A stretch of DNA of 64,000 nt from contig NZ_JAGQDF010000004.1 of the NCBI RefSeq assembly GCF_018069875.1, forward strand, positions 186,001 to 250,000, in the 5' to 3' direction. The position numbers were made by a program, and so were the translations under genes. Under the pieces are notes generated by a model. The model did no database searches. It was not told the DNA's origin and saw only the letters and a list, made by a program, of their open reading frames with translations. The DNA is from Ideonella alba. GTDB lineage: Bacteria > Pseudomonadota > Gammaproteobacteria > Burkholderiales > Burkholderiaceae_C. Below, one piece after another: positions 1 to 10,069 of this stretch (the stretch's first letter is position 1; each line of letters begins with the position of its first letter).

Positions 1-27
1 TTCCTTGGATTCCTCAGCCGCCGGGGA

Positions 28-141
28 TCAGCCCTGGCGCTGCTTGTGACGCGGGTCGGTGCAGATCACGCGCACGATGCCGTTGCGCCGGATGATCTTG
101 CAGTTGCGGCACATCTTCTTGACCGATGCCGAGACTTTCAT
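28..141 (-). CDS. rpmJ: 50S ribosomal protein L36
   Basis: This 37-residue protein is a small component of the large ribosomal subunit. It is too short for a usual ORF screen but reads cleanly from an ATG preceded by an AAGGAGAAG ribosome-binding site. Cys11, Cys14, Cys27 and His32 form the zinc-binding set of the Zn-containing L36 type. It lies directly downstream of infA at the end of the spc block. The 27 bases to its left contain no start codon on this strand, so the expected next gene, rpsM, must begin outside the window. Confidence 0.96.
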   Translation of the reverse strand: MKVSASVKKMCRNCKIIRRNGIVRVICTDPRHKQRQG

Positions 142-178
142 CGTCTTCTCCTTGACGGGTTCAAGCGCTCTTGAACGT

Positions 179-397
179 TTACTTTGCGCGGAAAACGATC
201 CGAGCGCGACTCAAATCGTAGGGCGTCAGCTCGACTGTCACCTTGTCGCCGGGGAGGATGCGGATGTAGTGCATGCGCATCTTGCCGGAGATGTGTCCGA
301 GGACCACGTGCCCATTGTCCAGCTTCACGCGGAAGGTGGCGTTGGGCAGGTTCTCGAGGATCTCCCCCTGCATCTGGATGACGTCGTCTTTCGCCAT
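179..397 (-). CDS. infA: Translation initiation factor IF-1
   Basis: The 72-residue protein has the single OB-fold of IF-1, with the typical [13 protein letters not shown] start and the [20 protein letters not shown] ending. It binds the A site of the 30S subunit during initiation. The length matches the family exactly. It sits between secY and rpmJ, the usual Burkholderiales order, and is probably co-transcribed with both. Many Burkholderiales carry a second infA elsewhere in the genome; whether this one does cannot be seen here. Confidence 0.97.
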   Translation of the reverse strand: MAKDDVIQMQGEILENLPNATFRVKLDNGHVVLGHISGKMRMHYIRILPGDKVTVELTPYDLSRARIVFRAK

Positions 398-437
398 GGA
401 AATGCGTTGACGGGCTGTGTTGCGGACCTCTGGCTCT

Positions 438-1748
438 TCAGCTCGCCTTGAAATTGGCCTTCTTCAGCAGCGACTCGTACTGATGACTCATCACGTACGA
501 CTGCACCTGGGCCCAGAAGTCCATCGTGACGACCACGATGATCAGCAGGCTCGTGCCACCGAAGTAGAACGGAACGCTGTACTTGAGCTGCAGGAATTCC
601 GGCAGCAGGCAGACCAGCGTGATGTACACGGCACCGGCCAGCGTCAGGCGGGCCAGGATCTTGTCGATGTGGCGCGCAGTCTGCTCGCCCGGCCGGATGC
701 CCGGGATGAACGCACCGCTCTTCTTCAGGTTGTCGGCGGTCTCGCGGCTGTTGAACACCAGCGCCGTGTAGAAGAAGCAGAAGAACACGATCATCGCGGC
801 GTACAGCATCACGTAGATCGGCTGACCCGGCTGCAGCGTGCCCGAGATGTCCTTCAGCCAGCGCATGTCGTCGCCGGTGGCGAACCAGCCGACCACCGTG
901 GCGGGCAGCAGGATGATCGACGAGGCGAAGATCGGCGGGATCACGCCCGACATGTTCAGCTTCAGCGGCAGGTGCGAGGACTGGCCGCCATACACCTTGT
1001 TGCCGACCTGGCGCTTGGCGTAGTTGACCAGGATCTTGCGCTGACCCCGCTCGACGAACACCACCACATAGGTCACGATGCCGACCAGGGCGATCACGAA
1101 CAGCGCCACGATGATGCTCATCGCGCCGGTGCGCACCAGCTCGAACAGGCCGCCGATGGCGTTGGGCAGACCGGCCGCGATGCCCGAGAAGATCAGGATC
1201 GAGATGCCGTTGCCCAGACCGCGCTCGGTGATCTGCTCACCCAGCCACATCAGGAACATCGTGCCAGCTACCAGGCTGACCACCGCGGTCATGCGGAAGC
1301 CGAAGCCCGGGTTCAGCACCAGACCGGCCGAGCCTTCCAGCGCCAAGGCGATGCCCAGCGACTGAAAGATCGCCAGGCCCAGCGTGCCGTAGCGGGTGTA
1401 CTGGGTGATCTTGCGACGGCCGGACTCGCCTTCCTTCTTCAGGGCCTCGAGGCTGGGCACCACGTAGGTCATCAGCTGCATGATGATCGACGCCGAGATG
1501 TACGGCGTGATCCCCAGCGCGAAGACCGCGAAGCGCGACATCGCGCCACCCGAGAACATGTTGAACAGGTTCAGGATGCCGCCCTGCTGACCCTCGAAGA
1601 GGGCCTGCAGCTGCTGCGGGTTGATGCCCGGCACGGGGATATGCGCCCCGATGCGGTACACCACCAGCGCCAGCAAGAGGAAGACCAGCCGGCGATTGAG
1701 GTCGCCGAACTTGCCTGTCTTGGCCAGCTGAGTCGGAGAGGTTGCCAC
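438..1748 (-). CDS. secY: Preprotein translocase subunit SecY
   Basis: This is the 436-residue channel subunit of the Sec translocon in the inner membrane. It shows about ten hydrophobic spans, the plug region near [17 protein letters not shown], and the cytoplasmic loops with [16 protein letters not shown] that contact SecA and the ribosome. It lies 29 bp downstream of rplO at the end of the spc operon, its normal place. Its partner SecE is encoded in this window beside nusG. Confidence 0.98.
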   Translation of the reverse strand: MATSPTQLAKTGKFGDLNRRLVFLLLALVVYRIGAHIPVPGINPQQLQALFEGQQGGILNLFNMFSGGAMSRFAVFALGITPYISASIIMQLMTYVVPSLEALKKEGESGRRKITQYTRYGTLGLAIFQSLGIALALEGSAGLVLNPGFGFRMTAVVSLVAGTMFLMWLGEQITERGLGNGISILIFSGIAAGLPNAIGGLFELVRTGAMSIIVALFVIALVGIVTYVVVFVERGQRKILVNYAKRQVGNKVYGGQSSHLPLKLNMSGVIPPIFASSIILLPATVVGWFATGDDMRWLKDISGTLQPGQPIYVMLYAAMIVFFCFFYTALVFNSRETADNLKKSGAFIPGIRPGEQTARHIDKILARLTLAGAVYITLVCLLPEFLQLKYSVPFYFGGTSLLIIVVVTMDFWAQVQSYVMSHQYESLLKKANFKAS

Positions 1749-1777
1749 GAGCGTGGGTGTCCTTCAGCGCGTGCCGA

Positions 1778-2209
1778 TCAGCCCAGCGTGCCGCCGGCGG
1801 CTTCGATCGCGGCCTTCGCGCCGGCGGTGGCACCGATGCCCTTGAGGGACACCTTGGCGCTCAGCTCGCCCGACTTGATGACCTTGACGTTCTTCGCCAG
1901 CTGGGGCACCAGGCCGGCCGCCTTCAGGGTCGACACGTCGACCTCGGCAGCGCCCAGGGCTTGCAGCTCGGAGAGCGTGATTTCGGCGTTGTACTTCAGC
2001 GAGGCCGACTTGAAGCCGCGCTTGGGCAGACGACGCTGCAGCGGCATCTGGCCGCCTTCGAAGCCGACCTTGTGGTAGCCGCCCGCACGGGACTTCTGGC
2101 CCTTGTGGCCACGGCCGGCGGTCTTGCCCAGGCCCGAGCCGATGCCACGGCCGACGCGGCGCTTGGCATGCTTGGAACCGGTGGCCGGCTGGATGGTGTT
2201 GAGTTGCAT
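1778..2209 (-). CDS. rplO: 50S ribosomal protein L15
   Basis: The 143-residue L15 has the glycine- and arginine-rich N-terminal extension ([20 protein letters not shown]) that threads into 23S rRNA, followed by the globular L15 domain. Length and position between rpmD and secY are standard for the spc operon. Confidence 0.98.
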   Translation of the reverse strand: MQLNTIQPATGSKHAKRRVGRGIGSGLGKTAGRGHKGQKSRAGGYHKVGFEGGQMPLQRRLPKRGFKSASLKYNAEITLSELQALGAAEVDVSTLKAAGLVPQLAKNVKVIKSGELSAKVSLKGIGATAGAKAAIEAAGGTLG

Positions 2210-2239
2210 GGTGCTTTTCCTGTCGATCAGGCGCGGTGC

Positions 2240-2425
2240 TTACAGCACCTGGACCAGGTAGGAAATCTTGTTGATCATGCCGCGAACCGCCGGGGTGTCT
2301 TCCAGGGTGCGCTGGCTGTTGAGCTTGCCCAGGCCCAGGCCACGCACGGTGGCGCGGTGGGATTCCTTGCAGCCGATCGGGCTCTTGACCAGCTTGACCG
2401 TGAGGGTCTTCTTGGCGTCAGTCAT
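2240..2425 (-). CDS. rpmD: 50S ribosomal protein L30
   Basis: A 61-residue L30 ([20 protein letters not shown], then the [20 protein letters not shown] region). It is a small large-subunit protein that binds 23S rRNA. It lies between rpsE and rplO in the spc operon, with 20-30 bp gaps on both sides. Confidence 0.97.
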   Translation of the reverse strand: MTDAKKTLTVKLVKSPIGCKESHRATVRGLGLGKLNSQRTLEDTPAVRGMINKISYLVQVL

Positions 2426-2445
2426 GTTGGCTCCTGCTGGGCTGA

Positions 2446-2964
2446 TCAGTTGAAGATCTCTTCAACCGACTTGCCGCGCTTGGCAGCGATCTCGGCCGGG
2501 GTCGACACGTTCTTCAGCGCGTCGAGCGTGGCACGGACCATGTTGTAGGCGTTCGAGGTGCCGTGGCTCTTGGCGACGATGTCGGTGATGCCCAGCACTT
2601 CGAAGACGGCGCGCATCGGGCCGCCGGCGATGATGCCGGTACCGGCCGGCGCGGGCATCATCAGCACGCGGGCGGCACCGTGGTGACCCTTGACCACATG
2701 GTGGATCGTGCCGTTCTTCAGCGGCACCTTGACCATGTTGCGGCGGGCCGAATCCATGGCCTTCTGCACCGACACCGGCACTTCCTTGGCCTTGCCCTTG
2801 CCCATGCCGACGCGGCCGTCGCCGTCGCCGACCACGGTCAGCGCCGCGAAGCTCAGCGTGCGACCACCCTTGACGACCTTGGTGACGCGGTTGACCGCGA
2901 TCATCTTTTCCTTCAGGCCGTCGTCATTGCCTTCAGTCTGGGCGCGGGGAGTGAACTTTGCCAT
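2446..2964 (-). CDS. rpsE: 30S ribosomal protein S5
   Basis: The 172-residue S5 contains the N-terminal double-stranded RNA-binding fold ([20 protein letters not shown]) and the C-terminal domain with [17 protein letters not shown]. It sits near the decoding centre and affects fidelity. Length and neighbours (rplR upstream, rpmD downstream) are normal for the spc operon. Confidence 0.98.
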   Translation of the reverse strand: MAKFTPRAQTEGNDDGLKEKMIAVNRVTKVVKGGRTLSFAALTVVGDGDGRVGMGKGKAKEVPVSVQKAMDSARRNMVKVPLKNGTIHHVVKGHHGAARVLMMPAPAGTGIIAGGPMRAVFEVLGITDIVAKSHGTSNAYNMVRATLDALKNVSTPAEIAAKRGKSVEEIFN

Positions 2965-2988
2965 TTTCAGGTTTCCTTTTCGCGCAGA

Positions 2989-3348
2989 TCAGAACTGCAG
3001 GCCGGCTTCGCGAGCGGCTTCGGCCAGGGCCTTGACACGGCCGTGGTAGGCGAAGCCCGCACGGTCGAAAGCCACCTTGTCGACGCCAGCGGCCTTGGCC
3101 TTCTCGGCGATGCGCTTGCCCACCAGGGCCGCGGCTTCGGTGTTGCCACCTTTGCCCGACAGTTCGGTGCGCACGTCCTTCTCGGCGGTCGAGGCCGAGG
3201 CCAGGACCTTGCTGCCGCAGCCGGAGATGACCGAGGCGTAGATGTGCAGATTCGAGCGGAAGACGGTCAGGCGCGCGACGCCCTGCGTGGCGATGCGCTC
3301 GCGGGTCTGGCGCGAACGACGCAGGCGCTGCTCTTTCTTGTTCAGCAT
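2989..3348 (-). CDS. rplR: 50S ribosomal protein L18
   Basis: This 119-residue L18 binds 5S rRNA in the central protuberance. The basic N-terminus ([18 protein letters not shown]), the [16 protein letters not shown] strand region and the terminal AGLQF are typical. It is 11 bp downstream of rplF and 24 bp upstream of rpsE. Confidence 0.97.
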   Translation of the reverse strand: MLNKKEQRLRRSRQTRERIATQGVARLTVFRSNLHIYASVISGCGSKVLASASTAEKDVRTELSGKGGNTEAAALVGKRIAEKAKAAGVDKVAFDRAGFAYHGRVKALAEAAREAGLQF

Positions 3349-3359
3349 GGTGTCGCTCC

Positions 3360-3893
3360 TTACTTCTTCTTGGTCTCTTTGATGACCACGCGCTCGTCGG
3401 CATAGCGGATGCCCTTGCCCTTGTAGGGCTCGGGCGGCCGGATGGCGCGCACTTCGGCGGCGAGCTGGCCCACCACCTGGCGGTCAGCACCCTTGATGAC
3501 GATTTCGGTGGGCGTCGCGGTGGTCACGGTGATGCCGGCGGGCATTTCCTTGACGACCGGATGCGAGAAACCGATCTGCAGGTTCAGCTTCTGGCCCTGG
3601 GCCTGGGCACGGAAGCCCACGCCGACCAGGTTCAGCTTCTTCTCGAAGCCCTTGCTGACGCCGTTGACCATGTTGGCCAGCAGCGCACGCATGGTGCCGC
3701 TCATGGCGTTCGCTTCGGCCGAATCGTTGGCCGGAGCGACCGACAGCACGGCGCCTTCCTGCTTCACGGTGACCAGGCCGTTGCCGGCGCGCACCAGGGT
3801 GCCCTGGGCGCCCTTGATGGTGATCTGGTCAGCAGCGATCTTGACGTCCACGCCTTGCGGGACGGTGATCGGCATTTTTCCAACGCGGGACAT
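3360..3893 (-). CDS. rplF: 50S ribosomal protein L6
   Basis: The 177-residue L6 has two repeated domains; the second ends in the conserved [16 protein letters not shown] motif. It lies near the factor-binding site of the 50S subunit. It keeps its usual place between rpsH and rplR, and the length equals the family norm. Confidence 0.98.
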   Translation of the reverse strand: MSRVGKMPITVPQGVDVKIAADQITIKGAQGTLVRAGNGLVTVKQEGAVLSVAPANDSAEANAMSGTMRALLANMVNGVSKGFEKKLNLVGVGFRAQAQGQKLNLQIGFSHPVVKEMPAGITVTTATPTEIVIKGADRQVVGQLAAEVRAIRPPEPYKGKGIRYADERVVIKETKKK

Positions 3894-3908
3894 TGCTCGA
3901 CTCCTCCC

Positions 3909-4304
3909 TTAGGCCACGTAGCACAGCACTTCGCCGCCGACGCCGGCAGCGCGCGCCTTGCGATCGGTCATCACGCCCTTGGGGGTCGTGACGATCGCCA
4001 CGCCCAGGCCGTTCATGACCTGGGGGATGGCATCGCGGCCACGGTAGATGCGCAGGCCGGGGCGGCTCACGCGCTCGATGCGCTCGATCACGGGACGGCC
4101 GGCGTAGTACTTCAGGCCGATCTCGAGCTCGCTCTTGCCGCTCTCGCTCTTGACAGCGAAAGCGTCGATGTAGCCTTCATCCTTCAGGACCTGGGCAATC
4201 GCCACCTTCAGCTTCGAGGCGGGCATCGTCACCGACGCCTTCTCGACCGCCTGGGCATTGCGAATGCGGGTCAGCATGTCGGCGATGGGATCACTCATGC
4301 TCAT
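3909..4304 (-). CDS. rpsH: 30S ribosomal protein S8
   Basis: The 131-residue S8 starts [18 protein letters not shown] and ends in a [11 protein letters not shown] tail typical of the family. It binds the central domain of 16S rRNA. In E. coli S8 also represses the spc operon by binding mRNA near rplE; whether that site exists here was not tested. Confidence 0.98.
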   Translation of the reverse strand: MSMSDPIADMLTRIRNAQAVEKASVTMPASKLKVAIAQVLKDEGYIDAFAVKSESGKSELEIGLKYYAGRPVIERIERVSRPGLRIYRGRDAIPQVMNGLGVAIVTTPKGVMTDRKARAAGVGGEVLCYVA

Positions 4305-4328
4305 GGTGTTATCTCCTTCTCGCCTTGA

Positions 4329-4634
4329 TTACCAGCTGGCCTTGATCACGCCGGGGATGTCGCCCTTGAAGGCGAGATCGCGGATCTTGGAGCGGGCCAG
4401 ACCGAACTTGCGGAACGTGCCGCGAGGACGACCGGTCAGCTCGCAGCGGGCGCGCTGGCGGGTCGGGTTGGCGTTGCGGGGCAGCTTCTGCAGCTCGAGG
4501 CGCGCGGCGTAGCGCTCTTCCTCGGACTTCTTGGCGTTGTCGATGATGGCCTTCAGCTCGGCGTACTTCTTCGCGTACTTGGCGACAAGCTTGGCGCGCT
4601 TTTCTTCGCGCTGGATCAGGGAAACCTTAGCCAC
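4329..4634 (-). CDS. rpsN: 30S ribosomal protein S14
   Basis: A 101-residue S14 of the long, zinc-free type: only one cysteine is present (CELTGRPRG), with none of the CxxC pairs of the short zinc form. It binds the head of the 30S subunit. It lies between rplE and rpsH. Confidence 0.97.
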   Translation of the reverse strand: MAKVSLIQREEKRAKLVAKYAKKYAELKAIIDNAKKSEEERYAARLELQKLPRNANPTRQRARCELTGRPRGTFRKFGLARSKIRDLAFKGDIPGVIKASW

Positions 4635-4642
4635 GTGTCACC

Positions 4643-5209
4643 TCAGTTCTTGAACGGGAAGCGGAAGGCGGCGAGGAGCGCCTTGCACTCGTCGTCGGTC
4701 TTCGCGGTGGTCGTGAAGGAGATGTTCATGCCACGGATCGCGTCGATCTTGTCGTACTCGATTTCCGGGAAGATGATCTGTTCCTTGACGCCGATGTTGT
4801 AGTTGCCACGGCCATCGAACGAACGACCCGAGATGCCGCGGAAGTCGCGCACGCGCGGCAGGGCCACGGTGACGAAGCGGTCCAGGAATTCGTACATGCG
4901 GGCACCGCGCAGGGTGACCATGCAGCCGATGGGCACGCCGTCACGGATCTTGAAACCCGCGATGGCCTTGCGGCTCTTGGTGACCACGGGCTTCTGGCCG
5001 GCGATCTTGGTCAGGTCGCCGACGGCGTTGTCCATGACCTTCTTGTCGGCCACGGCCTCGCCCACACCCATGTTGAGCGTGATCTTGGTCAGACGCGGCA
5101 CTTCCATCACCGACTTGTAGCCGAACTTGGCCATCATGTCGGGGACGACTTTTTCCTGGTAGAAGGCCTGCAGTCGGGCGATGACGGCGGCTTGTTGCTG
5201 TTGACTCAT
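4643..5209 (-). CDS. rplE: 50S ribosomal protein L5
   Basis: This protein binds 5S rRNA and contacts the P-site tRNA. The core from [16 protein letters not shown] through [12 protein letters not shown] to the [10 protein letters not shown] end is clear. The frame gives 188 residues, about nine more than the common 179, owing to an MSQQQQAAV leader. The ATG used here has a G-rich stretch upstream, and no better internal start is visible. Confidence 0.97.
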   Translation of the reverse strand: MSQQQQAAVIARLQAFYQEKVVPDMMAKFGYKSVMEVPRLTKITLNMGVGEAVADKKVMDNAVGDLTKIAGQKPVVTKSRKAIAGFKIRDGVPIGCMVTLRGARMYEFLDRFVTVALPRVRDFRGISGRSFDGRGNYNIGVKEQIIFPEIEYDKIDAIRGMNISFTTTAKTDDECKALLAAFRFPFKN

Positions 5210-5224
5210 GCTGGATACCCCGCC

Positions 5225-5542
5225 TTAAGCCTTGATCTCTTCGCCGCTGGACTTGAAGACGCGCACGCGCTTGCCATCGGCCAGGGTCTTGATGCCCACG
5301 CGATCGGCCTTGCCGGCGGCGGCATTCCAGATCGCCACGTTGGATTGATGGATCGGCATGGTCTTGTCGATCACGCCACCGGTGGTGCCCTTGAGCGGGT
5401 TCGGCTTGACGTGCTTCTTGACCATGTTGACGCCCTCGACGACCACATGGTCGGCGTCAACGCGCAGCGACACGGTGCCGCGCTTGCCCTTGTCACGGCC
5501 GGTCAGGACCACGACCTGGTCGCCCTTGCGAATCTTGTTCAT
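5225..5542 (-). CDS. rplX: 50S ribosomal protein L24
   Basis: The 105-residue L24 carries the KOW motif near its N-terminus ([19 protein letters not shown]). It is an early assembly protein of the 50S subunit. It lies between rplN and rplE as in other proteobacteria. Confidence 0.97.
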   Translation of the reverse strand: MNKIRKGDQVVVLTGRDKGKRGTVSLRVDADHVVVEGVNMVKKHVKPNPLKGTTGGVIDKTMPIHQSNVAIWNAAAGKADRVGIKTLADGKRVRVFKSSGEEIKA

Positions 5543-5570
5543 CGCGTTTCCTCTTGTGGGTGCGAAGCGC

Positions 5571-5939
5571 TTACAGCACCTCGGGCGCCAGCGACACGAT
5601 CTTCATGAAGCGCTCGGAGCGCAGTTCGCGCGTCACCGGGCCGAAGATGCGGGTGCCGATCGGCTCCAGCTTGTTGTTCAGCAGGACGGCGGCGTTGCCG
5701 TCGAACTTGACGAGCGAGCCATCCTGGCGGCGCACACCCTTGGCGGTGCGCACGACGACGGCGCTGTAGACCTCGCCCTTCTTGACGCGGCCACGGGGAG
5801 CAGCTTCCTTGATGCTCACCTTGATGATGTCGCCGATACCGGCGTAGCGACGCTTGGAGCCGCCCAGCACCTTGATGCACATGACGGACTTCGCGCCCGT
5901 GTTGTCCGCGACGTCGAGCCGCGATTGCATTTGGATCAT
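5571..5939 (-). CDS. rplN: 50S ribosomal protein L14
   Basis: The 122-residue L14 reads from [17 protein letters not shown] to IVSLAPEVL. An in-frame upstream extension is open but does not resemble L14, so the ATG at 5939 is taken as the start. It is the first gene of the spc block, about 200 nt downstream of a strong-looking promoter, and is separated from the S10 block by a peroxiredoxin gene. Confidence 0.97.
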   Translation of the reverse strand: MIQMQSRLDVADNTGAKSVMCIKVLGGSKRRYAGIGDIIKVSIKEAAPRGRVKKGEVYSAVVVRTAKGVRRQDGSLVKFDGNAAVLLNNKLEPIGTRIFGPVTRELRSERFMKIVSLAPEVL

Positions 5940-6144
5940 GTCAATGTCCCCAACTTGCTCCCGCGGCGCCCACACCCCCTTGGCGTAGGCTGTCGCGGTC
6001 AGTATTGGGCCCGTCTGGCTCCGGGCACCTCTTGCGAAGGCGCCCTCGACCGATTGGGCAGAAAACCGCCACGTCGCGCCCTTGCGTCCTTGTCGAGCTT
6101 GAAGTCGACAACGGCAAGGCCACGCCATTGCGGCGAAGCTGTCT

Positions 6145-6174
6145 ATTATGCTGGCTTTCCCGAGGCCGTGTCAA
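6145..6174 (-). promoter_or_regulatory. Predicted sigma-70 promoter of the spc operon (rplN)
   Basis: On the minus strand a perfect -35 TTGACA (6169-6174) is followed after 18 bp by CATAAT (6145-6150), five of six matches to the -10 consensus. It lies in the 254-bp gap between the peroxiredoxin gene and rplN and would give a leader of about 200 nt before rplN, long enough for regulation. No transcription data are available. Confidence 0.7.
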
Positions 6175-6193
6175 CAGCCCCGGGCGAGATTTT

Positions 6194-6709
6194 TCAGCGG
6201 GCCAGCTGCTGCGCCTGCTTCAGCAGGGTGGCGGCGTCGCTGACCTCGAACTGGCCAGGGCCTTCCACATTGAGCGTGCGCACCACGCCGTCGACGACCA
6301 GGGCCGAGTAGCGGTTGCTGCGCAGACCCAGGCCGCGGGCGCTGAGGTCCAGCGTCAGGCCGGTGGCGCGGGCGAAATCGGCCGAGCCGTCTGCCATCAT
6401 GCGGACCTTGCCGCCGGTCTTCTGGTCGCGGCCCCAGGCGCCCATCACGAAAGCGTCATTGACCGACACGCACCAGATCTCGTCGACACCGGCCGCCTTG
6501 AGCTGGTCGTGCAGCTCCACGTAGCCGGGCACATGCTTGGCCGAGCAGGTGGGCGTGTAGGCGCCAGGCAGCGCGAACAGCGCGATGGTCTTGCCGGCGG
6601 TGGCCTTCTCGATGTCGAAGGCGTTGGGGCCCAGGCTGCAGCCATTGCCCTCGACCTCGATGAACTCGTACAGCGTGCCGCCGGGCAGCTTGTCGCCAAC
6701 CTGGATCAT
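6194..6709 (-). CDS. Peroxiredoxin, Prx5/AhpE-like redoxin family
   Basis: This 171-residue thioredoxin-fold protein would reduce hydrogen peroxide and organic peroxides using the peroxidatic cysteine Cys55 in the YTPTCSAKH motif, as in Prx5-type enzymes. The reductant is not evident. The frame is open further upstream, but the ATG at 6709 is preceded by AAGGAGAG and aligns with the family start MIQVGDKLP. It sits between rpsQ and rplN, where the S10 and spc blocks are normally adjacent, and is flanked by a terminator-like hairpin upstream and the spc promoter downstream. It may be transcribed by read-through from the S10 operon. Confidence 0.9.
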   Translation of the reverse strand: MIQVGDKLPGGTLYEFIEVEGNGCSLGPNAFDIEKATAGKTIALFALPGAYTPTCSAKHVPGYVELHDQLKAAGVDEIWCVSVNDAFVMGAWGRDQKTGGKVRMMADGSADFARATGLTLDLSARGLGLRSNRYSALVVDGVVRTLNVEGPGQFEVSDAATLLKQAQQLAR

Positions 6710-6749
6710 GGGGAGCTCTCCTTCTTGTTGTGGGAACGGCCAGGCCCGG

Positions 6750-6795
6750 GAAATGAAGAAAGCCGCTGGGCCGGATTCTTCCAGCGCAGCGGCTT
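6750..6795 (-). terminator. Predicted terminator after rpsQ (end of S10 operon)
   Basis: On the minus strand the inverted repeat AAGCCGCTG / CAGCGGCTT (9 bp, loop 18 nt) is followed by a T-rich stretch TTCTTCATTT. It lies 50 bp after the rpsQ stop and before the peroxiredoxin gene, so it would separate that gene from the S10 transcript or reduce its expression. Confidence 0.55.
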
Positions 6796-6844
6796 CGGTC
6801 ACGCGCGGGGCCGCGAAGACCCCACCTGCGGGACGGTCAGGTGA

Positions 6845-7120
6845 TCAGACCAGGCGGGCCTTCTCGACCAGGCGGGTCACGACCCAGTTCTTGGTCTTGG
6901 ACAGCGGACGCGACTCGGAGATCTCGACGGTGTCACCCATCTTGTACTCGCCGTTCTCGTCATGCGCGTGGTACTTGCGCGACTCGCCGACGATCTTGCC
7001 GTACAGCGGGTGCTTGACGCGACGTTCGACCAGGACGGTGACCGTCTTGGCGCGCTTGTCGCTGACCACGCGACCGATCAGGGTGCGCTGGACCTTGGTG
7101 GTGGCTTGGGCTTCGCTCAC
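6845..7120 (-). CDS. rpsQ: 30S ribosomal protein S17
   Basis: The 91-residue S17 has the OB-fold core beginning [20 protein letters not shown] and the [15 protein letters not shown] ending. It binds 16S rRNA early in 30S assembly. Its start codon overlaps the rpmC stop by 4 bp, which suggests translational coupling. It is the last gene of the S10 block here. Confidence 0.97.
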   Translation of the reverse strand: MSEAQATTKVQRTLIGRVVSDKRAKTVTVLVERRVKHPLYGKIVGESRKYHAHDENGEYKMGDTVEISESRPLSKTKNWVVTRLVEKARLV

Positions 7121-7317
7121 TTCGCGGCTCCCTTCTTCTTCTCGGCCAGGATGGTCTTGGCACGGGCGATGTCACGGCGGACATTGCCCAGCTGGGCGGT
7201 GTTGCCCAGCTGTTGCGTGCCCTTTTGCATGCGCAGACCGAAGTGCGCCTTCAGGAGGTCGGAGACTTCCTTCTCGAGCGCGGCCACGTCCTTGGTACGC
7301 AGTTCAGATGCTTTCAT
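7117..7317 (-). CDS. rpmC: 50S ribosomal protein L29
   Basis: A 66-residue helical L29 ([18 protein letters not shown], then [14 protein letters not shown] and [18 protein letters not shown]). It lies at the exit of the peptide tunnel. It is positioned between rplP and rpsQ and overlaps rpsQ by 4 bp. Confidence 0.97.
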   Translation of the reverse strand: MKASELRTKDVAALEKEVSDLLKAHFGLRMQKGTQQLGNTAQLGNVRRDIARAKTILAEKKKGAAK

Positions 7318-7331
7318 GTGCTGTCCTTTTC

Positions 7332-7748
7332 TCAGGCGCCGATCTGGCGCGCCACGAAGGTGCAGCGCAGCGGCAGCTTGGCGGCAGCCAGCGTGAAGGC
7401 TTCACGGGCCAGCGCCTCGGGGACGCCGTTGACTTCGTAGAGCACCTTGCCGGGCACGATCTCGGCCACGTAGTACTCCGGGTTGCCCTTGCCGTTACCC
7501 ATGCGGACCTCGGCAGGCTTCTGCGAGATCGGCTTGTCCGGGAAGATGCGGATGAAGATGCGGCCACCGCGCTTGATGTGACGCGAGATGGCACGACGTG
7601 CCGCCTCGATCTGGCGCGCGGTGATGCGGCCACGCTCGGTGGCCTTCAGACCAAAGTCGCCGAAGGACACGCTGGCGCCACGGGTGGCGACGCCAGTGTT
7701 ACGGCCCTTCTGCTCCTTGCGGTACTTGCGACGTGCGGGTTGCAGCAT
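7332..7748 (-). CDS. rplP: 50S ribosomal protein L16
   Basis: The 138-residue L16 shows the typical [17 protein letters not shown] start and the [15 protein letters not shown] core. It helps position tRNA and complete 50S assembly. It starts 2 bp after rpsC ends. Confidence 0.98.
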   Translation of the reverse strand: MLQPARRKYRKEQKGRNTGVATRGASVSFGDFGLKATERGRITARQIEAARRAISRHIKRGGRIFIRIFPDKPISQKPAEVRMGNGKGNPEYYVAEIVPGKVLYEVNGVPEALAREAFTLAAAKLPLRCTFVARQIGA

Positions 7749-7750
7749 GC

Positions 7751-8605
7751 TTATTCTCCTTTGCCTTCACCGGCGGCGGGCGTCTTGCGCACGCGCTTCA
7801 CGCCGGGGGTGGCGGCGGCACCGGCGCCAGCCTCGGCCGGCTTGTCGCCAGCGGCAGCGCGCGGAGCACGGTCACCGGGGCGGCCACGGCCGGCCGGGGC
7901 GCCCGGGCGGGCGTTGCGGCGCGGGCGGCGGTCGTCCTCGGCACCGGCCGGGGTGTTGATGGTGGGCGCCTCGCCGTTGGCCAGGCGGTCACCGCGGTAG
8001 ACCCACACCTTCACACCGATCACGCCGTAGGTCGTCTTGGCTTCGGAGAAGCCATAGTCGATGTCGGCCTTCAGGGTGTGAAGGGGCACGCGGCCTTCGC
8101 GGTACCACTCGGTACGGGCGATTTCGATGCCGTTCAGGCGGCCGGCGGACATGATCTTGATGCCCTGGGCGCCCAGGCGCATCGCGTTCTGCATCGCGCG
8201 CTTCATGGCGCGGCGAAACATGATGCGCTTTTCCAGCTGCTGGGTGATCGAGTCGGCGATCAGCTGAGCATCGACTTCAGGCTTGCGCACTTCCTCGATG
8301 TTCACGGCCACCGGCACGCCCAGACGCTTGGTCAGTTCGGCCTTCAGGTTCTCGATGTCCTCGCCCTTCTTGCCGATCACCACGCCCGGACGGGCGGAGT
8401 AGATCGTGATGCGGGCGTTCTTGGCAGGACGCTCGATCAGGATGCGCGAGACGGCGGCGTTCTTCAGCTTGGCCTTGAGGTACTCGCGCACATCCAGGTC
8501 TTCGGCCAGCATGCCGGCGAAGTTGCGGCTGTTCGCGTACCAGCGCGACGCCCAGGCACGGGTGACGGGCAGGCGGAAGCCGGTCGGGTGGATTTTCTGT
8601 CCCAT
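7751..8605 (-). CDS. rpsC: 30S ribosomal protein S3 with long C-terminal tail
   Basis: S3 forms part of the mRNA entry tunnel. The KH-domain region ([17 protein letters not shown]) and the C-terminal S3 domain ([19 protein letters not shown]) are intact. At 284 residues it is about 50 longer than the E. coli protein: from roughly residue 215 it continues as a low-complexity tail rich in Arg, Pro, Ala and Gly. Tails of this kind are seen in other Burkholderiales S3 proteins and are presumably disordered and RNA-binding. Confidence 0.97.
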   Translation of the reverse strand: MGQKIHPTGFRLPVTRAWASRWYANSRNFAGMLAEDLDVREYLKAKLKNAAVSRILIERPAKNARITIYSARPGVVIGKKGEDIENLKAELTKRLGVPVAVNIEEVRKPEVDAQLIADSITQQLEKRIMFRRAMKRAMQNAMRLGAQGIKIMSAGRLNGIEIARTEWYREGRVPLHTLKADIDYGFSEAKTTYGVIGVKVWVYRGDRLANGEAPTINTPAGAEDDRRPRRNARPGAPAGRGRPGDRAPRAAAGDKPAEAGAGAAATPGVKRVRKTPAAGEGKGE

Positions 8606-8613
8606 GGTCTTCC

Positions 8614-8943
8614 TCAGTTCCCCACGGTCACGTAGATGTGGCAGGTCGGCTTGCTGATGCGGTTGCCGCGACCCTTGGCGCGCGCGGCGAAACGCTTGAG
8701 CGTGGCGCCCTGCTCGACATAGATCGAGGTGACCTTCAGGTCGTCGATGTCAGCGCCGTCGTTGTGCTCGGCGTTGGCGATGGCGCTTTCCAGCGCCTTC
8801 TTGACGATGCCGGCGGCCTTCTTCTGGGTGAAGGTCAGGATGTTCAGGGCTTGATCCACCTTCTTGCCGCGGACCATGTCCGCCACCAGGCGGCCCTTGT
8901 CAACGGAGAGGCGGACGCCACGGACGATTGCTTTGGTTTCCAT
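8614..8943 (-). CDS. rplV: 50S ribosomal protein L22
   Basis: This 109-residue L22 begins [20 protein letters not shown] and carries the [14 protein letters not shown] hairpin that lines the nascent peptide tunnel, the site of some macrolide resistance changes in other bacteria. It lies between rpsS and rpsC. Confidence 0.97.
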   Translation of the reverse strand: METKAIVRGVRLSVDKGRLVADMVRGKKVDQALNILTFTQKKAAGIVKKALESAIANAEHNDGADIDDLKVTSIYVEQGATLKRFAARAKGRGNRISKPTCHIYVTVGN

Positions 8944-8955
8944 CGTCGTGTTCCT

Positions 8956-9231
8956 TTACTTCTTGGCCTTCTTGTCCGCGGGGTGACCCTTGAACGTGCG
9001 GGTCAGCGCGAACTCGCCCAGCTTGTGGCCGACCATCTGGTCGGTCACATACACCGGAACGTGCTGCTTGCCGTTGTGCACGGCAATGGTCAGGCCGATG
9101 AAGTCGGGCAGGATGGTCGAGCGACGCGACCAGGTCTTGATCGGCTTCTTGTCCTTGGTGGTCACGGCCTTGTCGACCTTGGCCACCAGGTGATGGTCCA
9201 CGAACGGACCCTTCTTGAGTGAACGTGCCAT
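8956..9231 (-). CDS. rpsS: 30S ribosomal protein S19
   Basis: The 91-residue S19 begins [16 protein letters not shown] and contains the [15 protein letters not shown] and [17 protein letters not shown] motifs. It is in the head of the 30S subunit. It starts 10 bp downstream of rplB. Confidence 0.98.
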   Translation of the reverse strand: MARSLKKGPFVDHHLVAKVDKAVTTKDKKPIKTWSRRSTILPDFIGLTIAVHNGKQHVPVYVTDQMVGHKLGEFALTRTFKGHPADKKAKK

Positions 9232-9241
9232 GGTCCAGCCC

Positions 9242-10066
9242 TTACTTCTTGCGACGCGAGACGATGAAGGTCTGCGTGCGCTTGTTGTTGCGAGTGCGGT
9301 AGCCCTTCGTCAGGGTGTTCCACGGCGACACCGGCACCTGGCCTTCGCCGGTGCGGCCTTCGCCACCACCGTGCGGGTGGTCGACCGGGTTCATCGCGGT
9401 ACCACGCACGGTCGGGCGGATGCCCTGCCAACGGATCGCACCGGCCTTGCCGTACTGGCGCAGGTTGTGCTCTTCGTTGCTGACCTCACCGATGGTGGCG
9501 CGGCAGTCGATGTGGATCTTGCGCACTTCACCCGAGCGCAGGCGGACCTGAGCGTAGGTGCCTTCGCGGGCCATCAGCGTCACCGAGGTGCCGGCCGAGC
9601 GGCAGATCTGCGCGCCCTTGCCCGGCAGCATCTCGACGCAGTGGATGGTCGAGCCCACGGGGATGTTGCGGATCGGCAGCGTGTTGCCAGCCTTGATCGG
9701 GGCCTCGGCACCGCTCAGGATGGTGGCACCGACTTCCAGACCGCGCGGGGCGATGATGTAGCGGCGCTCGCCATCGGCGTAGCAGACCAGCGCGATGTGG
9801 GCGGTGCGGTTCGGGTCGTACTCGATGCGCTCGACCTTGGCCGGAATGCCGTCCTTGTTGCGCTTGAAGTCGACGACGCGGTAGTGGTGCTTGTGACCAC
9901 CACCCTTGTGGCGCATCGTGATGTGGCCGTTGTTGTTGCGGCCCGACTTCTGCTTCTGCGGCTCCAGCAGCGACGCTTCAGGAGCGCCCTTGTGCAGGTG
10001 CTTGTGAACGACCTTGACGACGGCGCGGCGGCCCGGCGAGGTCGGTTTGACTTTGACGACTGCCAT
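9242..10066 (-). CDS. rplB: 50S ribosomal protein L2
   Basis: The 274-residue L2 is one of the core proteins at the peptidyl-transferase region and joins the subunits. The conserved [17 protein letters not shown] motif with the functionally important histidine is present, as is the [15 protein letters not shown]-terminal region. It lies between rplW and rpsS. Confidence 0.98.
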   Translation of the reverse strand: MAVVKVKPTSPGRRAVVKVVHKHLHKGAPEASLLEPQKQKSGRNNNGHITMRHKGGGHKHHYRVVDFKRNKDGIPAKVERIEYDPNRTAHIALVCYADGERRYIIAPRGLEVGATILSGAEAPIKAGNTLPIRNIPVGSTIHCVEMLPGKGAQICRSAGTSVTLMAREGTYAQVRLRSGEVRKIHIDCRATIGEVSNEEHNLRQYGKAGAIRWQGIRPTVRGTAMNPVDHPHGGGEGRTGEGQVPVSPWNTLTKGYRTRNNKRTQTFIVSRRKK

Positions 10067-10069
10067 GAT

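Noticed and set aside
417-2078. A 553-codon plus-strand frame over secY
   Set aside because: It is the reverse frame of secY and rplO with His/Asp/Arg-rich low-complexity content; GC-rich codon bias keeps such antisense frames open.
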